Source: Clostridia bacterium
Lineage (GTDB): Bacteria; Bacillota; Clostridia; Oscillospirales; CAG-272
Reading direction: 5' to 3'
Assembly: GCA_017382615.1 (NCBI GenBank)
Contig: JAFNZX010000101.1
Location: 1-11,293, forward strand
Length of the DNA stretch: 11,293 nucleotides
In this document: positions 1 to 6,469 of the stretch, piece by piece
How the letters are laid out: each line of letters opens with the position of its first letter
How positions within the stretch are numbered: position 1 is the stretch's first letter
Notes under the pieces: generated by a model
What the model saw: only the letters and a program-made list of their open reading frames with translations
Database searches by the model: none
What the model was told of the DNA's origin: nothing
Program-made: the position numbers and the translations under genes

Positions 1-36
1 ACCAACGCCCCGTTGGTGCTTAATGCGCGTCTTTTT
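1..36 (+). terminator. Possible terminator hairpin of an upstream gene
   Basis: ACCAACG (1-7) and CGTTGGT (11-17) form a perfect 7-bp stem around a CCC loop, and a run of five T follows at 32-36. The T-run lies about 14 bases after the stem, later than in a textbook intrinsic terminator, and the left side is cut by the window edge, so the stem may be longer. It would end a plus-strand gene lying upstream. The sequence shows the hairpin; its role as a terminator is inferred. Confidence 0.4.
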
Positions 37-47
37 ATGCAAAAAAC

Positions 48-77
48 TTGACAAACATAGTGGGTATATGTTAGAAT
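48..77 (+). promoter_or_regulatory. Sigma-A-type promoter of the pilus operon
   Basis: A perfect -35 box TTGACA lies at 48-53 and a -10 box TAGAAT (five of six matches to TATAAT) at 72-77, with an 18-bp spacer. TG at 69-70 one base before the -10 box gives an extended -10 element. The start of transcription would fall near 84, leaving a leader of about 70 bases before the kinase gene. No other promoter of similar quality was seen in the gaps between the genes downstream, so this is the best candidate for driving the whole cluster. Confidence 0.75.
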
Positions 78-97
78 ATGATGAATAATTATAATTC

Positions 98-110
98 GCG
101 CAGTATGCGC
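98..110 (+). other. Small hairpin in the 5' leader
   Basis: GCGCA (98-102) and TGCGC (106-110) are perfect inverted repeats around a three-base loop. The element lies in the predicted untranslated leader, about 26 bases before the Shine-Dalgarno sequence. It could stabilise the transcript or be half of an operator, but no known riboswitch or binding motif was recognised. Confidence 0.25.
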
Positions 111-135
111 TGTTGCGATGAAGCAAAGCTTGATG

Positions 136-143
136 AAGGGAGG
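136..143 (+). promoter_or_regulatory. Ribosome binding site that sets the kinase start
   Basis: AAGGGAGG is a strong Shine-Dalgarno sequence. The in-frame GTG at 146 is only two bases away, too close for initiation, whereas the ATG at 155 is 11 bases away, slightly long but workable. The ATG at 144 is in another frame and closes after four codons. The start at 155 is therefore preferred. Confidence 0.65.
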
Positions 144-154
144 ATGTGCATCTC

Positions 155-1729
155 ATGAAAAAAATACCAATCGGCGCAAGGATAAAAAATGCTTGGGAAT
201 ATAAACGCCGAGCACTTTTGTGGACGGTTCTGATCGTGCTCATCTTTCTGGTTCTCAGCCTGCTGTTCTTGCGTTTTGCGGATGCGTATTTTACCTCGGA
301 TGCGTTTGGCTCAATGATGTCGGGCGACGGAACGAGCAACGATGCAATCTACGTGTTGCTTGACGATTACGTGCTGATGTCGTTTTTGCTGCTGCTCTAC
401 GCCTTTTGCGGATTTGCATTTCTTGTGCAGCTGTGGAACGATGACGTTGCGGATTATTACATACTGCTGCTGTTATGGAGTCTTGCGTTTTATGGGATTT
501 ACGCCTTGGATCTTTTTAATCCGGGCGGCGGACCGTTGCAGTACATGGTGCATTCACTGGCAGATACCTTGTATCAGCTTTCCTCCATTCCGTTGCTCCT
601 GTGCATATATATCCGCACAAGGCGCTATCGGGGATTTGTCCGCAGCGTGCTTGTGATCGAGTACGTTGTCTGCACGCTGTACGCGCTGCTTTCCGTTACC
701 GGTCTGATTCCGGTGGTGCTGCATTATCTGGGATTTTTCAGTGACCTGCTGCTGTGCTGTGCACTGGCGGGAATTTTGGTTCTCGGCTATGCGGAGGCAA
801 AGCAGGGGAACGAATTTTATAGCTTGTTCTGTCCGCTGATCAGTGTGATGGTGGTGGGAATGCTGGTGATCACGTTGATTGCCGTGCTTGGTGACGGCAG
901 CGGCTTTTATATGCAGCGCAAGGCGTTCTTTGATCTGGTAGAGCACCATAGTCTGCGCGCGCTGCGAGAGTATTATTTGCAGAAATTCGTGCTGCTATCG
1001 CTGTTTATCGTGCTGTTTGTCAGACTGATGACGGATCTGATGCATAACAAATCCATCATCCGCGTGCTCAGCTACGAAAAGGAAACCGCACAAGGCTACG
1101 CTGCTGCGGTGCGAGAGCGAATTGATGAGGTGCGCCGCGTCAAGCACGACACCATGCTGCATATCAACGTGTGCAGTATGCTGCACGCGCAGGGGGAATA
1201 CCAAAGGCTTGGTGAGTATTTGCAAAATCTGCAGACTGAGGGGCAGACCATTGCTCCGCTGCAATACAGCAACAATCTGATGATCGACTATCTGGTTATG
1301 AGCTTTTCCCGCAAGGCGGAGCAAAAGCAGATCTCCTTGCAGACCGATATTGCGGTGCTGCCCGAGCTTTCAATCCCGGATTCGGATCTTTGCTCGCTGC
1401 TCAACAACGTGCTGCAAAACGCGTTTGATGCGTGTGCAAAGCTGCAGGATGCATCCGGGCGTTGGGTCAGATTGGAGATCCGAGCGGATGAGAACAAAAT
1501 TTACTTTACTTGCATCAACTCCTGCGATGGATTTTTCATCATGGAGAACGGCAGGTATCTGACCACCAAGCAGGACGGAACGTCGCACGGCTACGGCATG
1601 GGCATTATCGGTGACCTTTGCCGAAACAACGGCGGCGCTATGGCGGTTCAGGCAAACGGTGATCGCTTTACCATCAAGGTTGCCCTGCCGTATCACGCAG
1701 TAGGCGACGAAAAGGGGAATGATAAATGA
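155..1729 (+). CDS. Multi-pass membrane sensor histidine kinase, GHKL / AgrC-like
   Basis: A 524-residue membrane sensor kinase that would autophosphorylate on histidine and pass the phosphate to a response regulator. A first membrane helix lies near residues 20-42, followed by a short polar loop and about seven more hydrophobic segments between 72 and 292. A linker helix leads to a dimerisation box with RRVKHD, where H331 is the likely phospho-acceptor, followed by a region of the type Mxx-Ixx-L-xxxG-Y, as in the HPK10 group. The ATP-binding domain has an N-box (N417 to A425, NNVLQNAFD) and a G-box HGYGMGI (glycines 479, 481, 483). No periplasmic PAS or CACHE domain was recognised, so the ligand is unknown; AgrC relatives often sense peptides. 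The stop overlaps the pilB start (ATGA), so the two are translationally coupled. No response regulator is encoded in the window. Kinase identity is firm; the link to pilus control is inferred from position. Confidence 0.88.
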   Translation: MKKIPIGARIKNAWEYKRRALLWTVLIVLIFLVLSLLFLRFADAYFTSDAFGSMMSGDGTSNDAIYVLLDDYVLMSFLLLLYAFCGFAFLVQLWNDDVADYYILLLLWSLAFYGIYALDLFNPGGGPLQYMVHSLADTLYQLSSIPLLLCIYIRTRRYRGFVRSVLVIEYVVCTLYALLSVTGLIPVVLHYLGFFSDLLLCCALAGILVLGYAEAKQGNEFYSLFCPLISVMVVGMLVITLIAVLGDGSGFYMQRKAFFDLVEHHSLRALREYYLQKFVLLSLFIVLFVRLMTDLMHNKSIIRVLSYEKETAQGYAAAVRERIDEVRRVKHDTMLHINVCSMLHAQGEYQRLGEYLQNLQTEGQTIAPLQYSNNLMIDYLVMSFSRKAEQKQISLQTDIAVLPELSIPDSDLCSLLNNVLQNAFDACAKLQDASGRWVRLEIRADENKIYFTCINSCDGFFIMENGRYLTTKQDGTSHGYGMGIIGDLCRNNGGAMAVQANGDRFTIKVALPYHAVGDEKGNDK

Positions 1730-3417
1730 CTTCTAAGAAAAGAATTTGCGAGATATTGGTTGAAAGAAACCAGATGAAGCCCAAGGATGCCAATCAGATT
1801 TTTGCCATCATGCAGGCGGGAAGAACCGGCAAGAGTGAGCAGGAGCTGATCCTTGAGCGCGAATTCGCCATGGAAAAGGATATTGCACGGGCTGTGGCGT
1901 TTAAATACGGACTGCCCATCGTAGAGCTGGAGGGAAGGTCCTTGGATGACGGACTGATCCGCCGCGTCGATATCAGCGTGCTCAAAAAGCACCGCGTTGT
2001 TCCGGTTGGCTTGACGAATGATGCCGAGCCCGCTCTGGAGCTGGCGATGTTCAATCCCATGAACGCCGGCGCAATCGAGGACGTGGAGCTGCTTGCCCGT
2101 ATGGCGGTCGTGCCTGTGGTGGCAACCGCAACGGAGATCATGAACGCCATCGACAAATGCTTCGGTACCGAGACGCTGCGTACGGCGGTTGACCAGTTTA
2201 CCAAGGAAAGAAAGAACGCGATTGCTGCGGCGGAGGAGGAGAAGGGCGAGGACATCAGCTCTGCTCCCATCGTCGTGCTGGTCAATACGCTGTTGGAGCA
2301 GGCGGCAAGACAAAGAGCATCGGATATTCACGTGGAAGCATTGCAGGACGCCTTGCGCGTTCGCTTCCGTATTGACGGCGTTATGTACACAAAACACCGT
2401 TATTCCGGTGAACTGACCTCGGCTGTGCTGGCAAGACTCAAGATCCTCTCCGGCATGGATATCTCGGAAAAGAGAAAGCCGCAGGACGGCAGAATGACGC
2501 ATTTCGTGGATGGCAGAGAGTATGATATCCGTGTATCCGTGCTGCCCACCTCCTACGGTGAAAAGTGCGTTATGCGTCTTGCGCTCAAGAAGAGTTTGAG
2601 CCGTGATAAAAGTAAGCTGGGCATGAATCCGGATGACATGGAAAAGTTTGACCATATCATGTCCTACCCCAACGGTATCGTGCTGGTTACCGGACCTACG
2701 GGCTCGGGTAAATCCACTACGCTTTATACGGTGCTGAGTGAAAAGAATAAGGACGACGTCAACATCGTCACGGTTGAGGACCCGGTCGAGGCGAATATTG
2801 ACGGTGTCAATCAGGTGCAGGTTAACCCCAAGGCAGATCTGACCTTTGCAAGCGCGCTGCGCTCGATTTTGCGTCAGGACCCCGATATCATCATGATCGG
2901 TGAGATTCGTGACGTGGAGACTGCCATGATCGCAATTCAGGCGTCGATTACGGGTCACCTTGTTGTCAGCACGGTGCATACCAACAGTGCGGCGAATACC
3001 GTGACGCGTCTTTTGGATATGGGCGTGGACTCTTATCTGATCGCGGACTCTGTCGTGGGTATTATTGCGCAGCGACTTGTGCGTAAGCTGTGCCCGCAGT
3101 GCAAGAAAAAGCGTCCGGCGGAGGAGTATGAGCTGGAATTTATGGGGCTCGATCCTACCGTGCCTACCGATATCTGGGTGCCCGTTGGCTGCCAGAGCTG
3201 CAACGGCACGGGATATTACGGACGAACCGGCGTTTACGAGATTATGGAGGTCAATCGCGAGCTCAAGCGTCTGATCAACCGTCGCGCCACTGCCGAGGAG
3301 CTCAAGCAGCAGGCACTTGCGGACGGCATGCAAACGCTGCGTGCCAACGCGACCAAGCTGGTGCTGGCGGGCGTTACCTCCTATAGCGAGATACTCAGTG
3401 TTTCTTACGAGAACTGA
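1726..3417 (+). CDS. pilB: Type IV pilus extension ATPase PilB (GspE/MshE family)
   Basis: A 563-residue hexameric cytoplasmic ATPase that powers pilin polymerisation through PilC. The N-terminal 150 residues have the MshEN (T2SSE N-terminal) fold pattern. The N2 and catalytic domains follow: ASDIHVE near 200, Walker A GPTGSGKSTT at 323-332, an Asp-box VEDPVE, Walker B ending in IGEIRD with E393, and a His-box around H411 and H418. A zinc-binding tetracysteine motif is present as C456-x2-C459 and C489-x2-C492, which separates PilB/GspE from PilT. The length is normal for the family. The N-terminal MshEN repeats lack the usual glycines (C8 and N15 occupy two of those sites), so binding of cyclic di-GMP is doubtful. 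The ATG sits inside the kinase stop (ATGA), with a GGGG stretch (1714-1717) upstream as ribosome binding site. Followed after 39 bases by pilT. Confidence 0.97.
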   Translation: MTSKKRICEILVERNQMKPKDANQIFAIMQAGRTGKSEQELILEREFAMEKDIARAVAFKYGLPIVELEGRSLDDGLIRRVDISVLKKHRVVPVGLTNDAEPALELAMFNPMNAGAIEDVELLARMAVVPVVATATEIMNAIDKCFGTETLRTAVDQFTKERKNAIAAAEEEKGEDISSAPIVVLVNTLLEQAARQRASDIHVEALQDALRVRFRIDGVMYTKHRYSGELTSAVLARLKILSGMDISEKRKPQDGRMTHFVDGREYDIRVSVLPTSYGEKCVMRLALKKSLSRDKSKLGMNPDDMEKFDHIMSYPNGIVLVTGPTGSGKSTTLYTVLSEKNKDDVNIVTVEDPVEANIDGVNQVQVNPKADLTFASALRSILRQDPDIIMIGEIRDVETAMIAIQASITGHLVVSTVHTNSAANTVTRLLDMGVDSYLIADSVVGIIAQRLVRKLCPQCKKKRPAEEYELEFMGLDPTVPTDIWVPVGCQSCNGTGYYGRTGVYEIMEVNRELKRLINRRATAEELKQQALADGMQTLRANATKLVLAGVTSYSEILSVSYEN

Positions 3418-3456
3418 TCAGGCAAGCTTCTCGATTACCAATCATCAGGAGTACAT

Positions 3457-4521
3457 ATGATTACTATCAAGCAAATTATAGATACGGGTGTGGAGCACGA
3501 TTGCTCGGATATTCACCTGTCTGAGGGCAGACCTGTTGAGTACAGATGTCAGGGCGTGCTGACTGCGTTTGACGACGTTGTGCTGACGCATGCGGACGTT
3601 GTGGCTATATGTGACGAGATGCTCAACGCAAGAACCAAAGAGACCCTGAAAAAGTGCGGGGAGGTGGACTTTGCGTTCGCTATGGAGAATTGCGGCAGAC
3701 TTCGTTGCAACGTGTACGTGGAAAGCGGCAGACTGGCTGCTGCTATGCGTCTTTTGCCCTTCAGCATTCCTACCACCACGCAGTGCGGTACGCCTCCTGC
3801 TGTGGTGCACGCAGCGTCCAGACAAAAGGGCTTGCTGCTTGTCACGGGACCTACGGGTCACGGTAAATCCACCACGCAGGCAGCGCTCATCCATCATTTG
3901 AACCGACACCATAAAAAGCATATTATCACGCTGGAGGACCCCGTGGAGTACGTGCACACCTCGGATCAATGTATCATTCATCAGCGTGAGGTGGGTGTGG
4001 ACACGGGCTCGTTCTCGGCTGCCTTGCGTGCAGCACTGCGTCAGGACCCCGACGTCATTTTAGTGGGTGAGATGCGTGACACCGAGACCATTTCCATTGC
4101 GCTGACCGCAGCGGAGACCGGACACCTTGTCATTGCAACGCTGCATACCAACAACACCTCCTCCACCATTGACCGTATCATAGATGCGTTCCCCGCGGAG
4201 CAGCAGGCGCAGATCCGCGTGCAGCTGTCCACGGTGTTGGAGTGTGTGCTGTGTCAGAACCTTGTGCCTACCGTTGACGGCAAGAGAGTCGCGGTTTACG
4301 AGGTGCTCATGCCCACTATGGCGGTGCGAAACATGATCCGCGAAAATAAGACTCCTCAGCTGCCCTCGGCGCTGCAGACCGGTAAGAAATTCGGCATGCA
4401 GACCAAGGACGACCATTTGTACGAGCTGTTTATTCAGAGAAGGATCAGCAAGGATACGGCACTGAAATACGCGGAGGACGAGCAGCAGCTGGCAAGAAAG
4501 CTGGAGGTCTTCCACAATTGA
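3457..4521 (+). CDS. pilT: Type IV pilus retraction ATPase PilT
   Basis: A 354-residue hexameric ATPase that depolymerises the pilus and drives twitching movement. It lacks the long N-terminal domain and the tetracysteine motif of PilB. Visible motifs are CSDIHLSEG near the start, Walker A GPTGHGKSTT at 131-140, LEDPVEY, Walker B VGEMRD with E205, the His-box GHLVIATLHTN, and the PilT signature AVRNMIRE at 289-296 (AIRNLIRE in well-studied PilT) followed by GMQT. The C-terminal helix region (RRISKDTALKYA) also fits. Position 135 is histidine where serine is usual in the Walker A loop; the key K137, S138 and T139 are intact. The start is fixed by AGGAG at 3447-3451, five bases before the ATG. 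It lies between pilB and pilC, as in many T4P operons. Confidence 0.96.
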   Translation: MITIKQIIDTGVEHDCSDIHLSEGRPVEYRCQGVLTAFDDVVLTHADVVAICDEMLNARTKETLKKCGEVDFAFAMENCGRLRCNVYVESGRLAAAMRLLPFSIPTTTQCGTPPAVVHAASRQKGLLLVTGPTGHGKSTTQAALIHHLNRHHKKHIITLEDPVEYVHTSDQCIIHQREVGVDTGSFSAALRAALRQDPDVILVGEMRDTETISIALTAAETGHLVIATLHTNNTSSTIDRIIDAFPAEQQAQIRVQLSTVLECVLCQNLVPTVDGKRVAVYEVLMPTMAVRNMIRENKTPQLPSALQTGKKFGMQTKDDHLYELFIQRRISKDTALKYAEDEQQLARKLEVFHN

Positions 4522-4535
4522 TAAAGGAGTAACTG

Positions 4536-5756
4536 ATGCCAACATACGGATATCAAGCCGTATCAAAAAGCGGCGCAAAAAAGAAGGGGAGCATTACGGC
4601 GACCGATCTGCAGCATGCAAGACTGCAGCTGATCGCGGAGGGCTTGACTCCCATTGAGATCAAAGAACAGAATATTTTAAACAGAGATATCAATATCTCG
4701 TTTCTGGAGGGCGTAAAGTCGCGCGATCTGAGCGTGTTCTGTCACCAGTTCGTCAGCGTGATCGATGCGGGCGTGCCCGTGGCGGAGGCACTTGGCTTGC
4801 TTGGCCAGCAAACGCAGAACAAAACGCTGCGCAAGGCGATCTTCGGGACGCAAAAAGAGATTCAGCAGGGCGAAACGCTTGCGGATGCAATGCGCAAGCA
4901 GGGGAAGCGCATCTTTGCGCCCATGTTTGTCAACATGGTTGCCGCAGGCGAAGCATCCGGTAACCTTTCGGTGGCGTTTTCCCGTATGGCAGACTATTAC
5001 GAGAATGCAAACAAAACCAAATCCGCGCTGAAAAAGGCGATGATCTATCCCGTGATCGTCATTTTGGTCGTCATTGTAGTCATGTTCGTTATGATGCTGT
5101 TCGTGCTGCCCAAGTTCAAGACCATGTTTGAGGATATGGGTGCAGAGCTGCCCTGGATTACGCGAGCGGTTATGTGGACGAGTGATTTCTTCGTGGCGTA
5201 TTGGTGGGCAATTCTGGCAGGAGGTGCACTGCTCGGCGTTTTGATCTGGCTGTTCTCACGCACCAAAAAGGGCACGTATTTCTTTGACTGGTTTGCCCGT
5301 AAGATCCCCGTATTCGGCGCTTTGACCGTGAAAACCGCGTCTGCACAGTTTGCGCGTACGTTTGCGACGCTGACTGCATCGGGTCTGCCCATTATCGAGG
5401 CACTTGAGATCGTATCGCGCAGCATGGGGAATATCTACTTTAAGAACGCGCTCTTGCGTGCCCGCGAGCAGGTTGCGGTGGGCTTGCCCTTGGCAGAGTC
5501 GCTGCAGCGCAGCGGATTGTTCCCGCCCATGGTCATTCATATGGTCATGATCGGTGAGGAATCGGGTAATCTGGAAGCAATGCTGGATAAGCTGGCAGAG
5601 TATTACGAGGAAGAGGTTGATGCGGCAACCAAGAACGTCATGGCGTTGCTTGAGCCCATGATCATTCTGGCACTTTGTCTGGTGGTAGGCGTTGTTGCCA
5701 TTTCGGTTATGCTTCCCATGTTCCAGATGTACGGCATGTACGATCAGTATTTGTAA
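4536..5756 (+). CDS. pilC: Type IV pilus inner-membrane platform protein PilC (GspF family)
   Basis: A 406-residue polytopic membrane protein that couples PilB or PilT rotation to pilin insertion and removal. The N-terminus has the usual PilC opening (YGYQAVSKSGAKKKG). Two T2SSF domains follow, about 65-190 and 265-393, each carrying a matching turn motif: GEASGNL at 138 and GEESGNL at 340. Membrane helices are seen at about 168-191, 218-240 and 369-393. The typical FCHQFVSVIDAGVP segment is at 68-81. Length and layout are normal for the family. AAAGGAG at 4523-4529 lies six bases before the ATG, and the gap after pilT is only 14 bases. Confidence 0.96.
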   Translation: MPTYGYQAVSKSGAKKKGSITATDLQHARLQLIAEGLTPIEIKEQNILNRDINISFLEGVKSRDLSVFCHQFVSVIDAGVPVAEALGLLGQQTQNKTLRKAIFGTQKEIQQGETLADAMRKQGKRIFAPMFVNMVAAGEASGNLSVAFSRMADYYENANKTKSALKKAMIYPVIVILVVIVVMFVMMLFVLPKFKTMFEDMGAELPWITRAVMWTSDFFVAYWWAILAGGALLGVLIWLFSRTKKGTYFFDWFARKIPVFGALTVKTASAQFARTFATLTASGLPIIEALEIVSRSMGNIYFKNALLRAREQVAVGLPLAESLQRSGLFPPMVIHMVMIGEESGNLEAMLDKLAEYYEEEVDAATKNVMALLEPMIILALCLVVGVVAISVMLPMFQMYGMYDQYL

Positions 5757-5765
5757 GGAGAACTT

Positions 5766-6416
5766 ATGCATCCTGCTTTGATAATCTGCGGTGCCGCTGT
5801 GTGCGGCGCGGGTGCGGGCGCTGCCTGTATGCCGTTTGTCAACCGCTATTTGATAAAACTTGAAAAAAATAAGCTTTCGATCAAGGGCTGTGCGCTTTTT
5901 ATCACCGTGCTTGCGCTGCTTTGGGCGGCGGTATTTGCGCTAAAGGGGTGGGACCCTTCGGCATTTCTGCTCTCGCTTGCTGCGTCGGCGCTGCTTTCCC
6001 TTTCCCTGATCGATTGGAAAACGTACGAGATCCCGTTTGCGTATAACGTGTTCATCTTTGCGCTGGGAGTCGTTGCGTTGCTGTTTGATCTGACCCATTG
6101 GTATGAGTACGTCATCGGCTTTTTTGCAATCAGTCTGCCGCTGTTGGGGCTGTTCTATCTGTCCAAGGGAACGGCAATAGGCGGTGGAGACGTCAAGCTG
6201 ATGGCTGCTTGCGGCATGCTGCTTGGTTGGAAGCTTGCTTTGCTGGGATTTGTGCTGGGCTGTATCATAGGCTCTGTGGTACATATCCTGCGCATGAAAT
6301 TATCGGGGGAAAAGCACGTGCTTGCTATGGGCCCCTATCTGTCGATCGGTGTCTTTTTGGCGGCACTGTTCGGAGATGCCGCGATCGCATGGTATCTGTC
6401 CATGCTTGGTCTGTGA
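5766..6416 (+). CDS. pilD: Prepilin peptidase, short form (PilD, peptidase family A24)
   Basis: A 216-residue multi-pass membrane aspartic protease that removes the leader of prepilins after the conserved glycine. The two catalytic aspartates are visible: D83 in the LIDWKTYEIP motif and D142 in the GGGD motif (139-142), followed by KLMAACGMLLGW. GPYLSIG near the C-terminus also fits family A24. The protein has about six hydrophobic segments. It is shorter than the common bifunctional enzyme: the N-terminal part after the first helix lacks the CxxC zinc motifs and the methyltransferase segment, so N-methylation of the mature pilin by this enzyme is unlikely. The ribosome binding site TAAGGAG (5754-5760) includes the stop codon of pilC, which suggests coupled translation. 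Confidence 0.92.
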   Translation: MHPALIICGAAVCGAGAGAACMPFVNRYLIKLEKNKLSIKGCALFITVLALLWAAVFALKGWDPSAFLLSLAASALLSLSLIDWKTYEIPFAYNVFIFALGVVALLFDLTHWYEYVIGFFAISLPLLGLFYLSKGTAIGGGDVKLMAACGMLLGWKLALLGFVLGCIIGSVVHILRMKLSGEKHVLAMGPYLSIGVFLAALFGDAAIAWYLSMLGL

Positions 6417-6420
6417 CGGC

Positions 6421-6438
6421 AATCAATATAATCAATAT
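6421..6438 (+). repeat. Tandem 9-bp repeat between pilD and pilM-pilN
   Basis: AATCAATAT occurs twice, back to back, in the 53-base gap between pilD and the next gene, the longest gap inside the cluster. The junction creates TATAAT at 6427-6432, which resembles a -10 box, but the only upstream partner (TTGGTC at 6406-6411) is weak and 15 bases away. It may be a weak internal promoter or just AT-rich spacer. Confidence 0.5.
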
Positions 6439-6469
6439 GAGTATAACATGAAAGAATGAGGTAAAACAA

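Noticed and set aside
146..154. GTG at 146 as the kinase start
   Set aside because: Only two bases separate it from the Shine-Dalgarno sequence; the ATG at 155 is a better start although its spacing is slightly long.
1693..3333. Minus-strand open frame of about 546 codons opposite pilB
   Set aside because: It lies exactly antisense to a clear PilB coding region, is rich in His, Arg and Gln as expected from a mirrored coding frame, and has no recognisable domain.
6406..6432. Internal promoter before pilM-pilN (TTGGTC and TATAAT)
   Set aside because: The -10 match comes from the junction of a tandem AT-rich repeat, the -35 match is poor and the spacer is only 15 bases. Not strong enough to call a separate transcription start.
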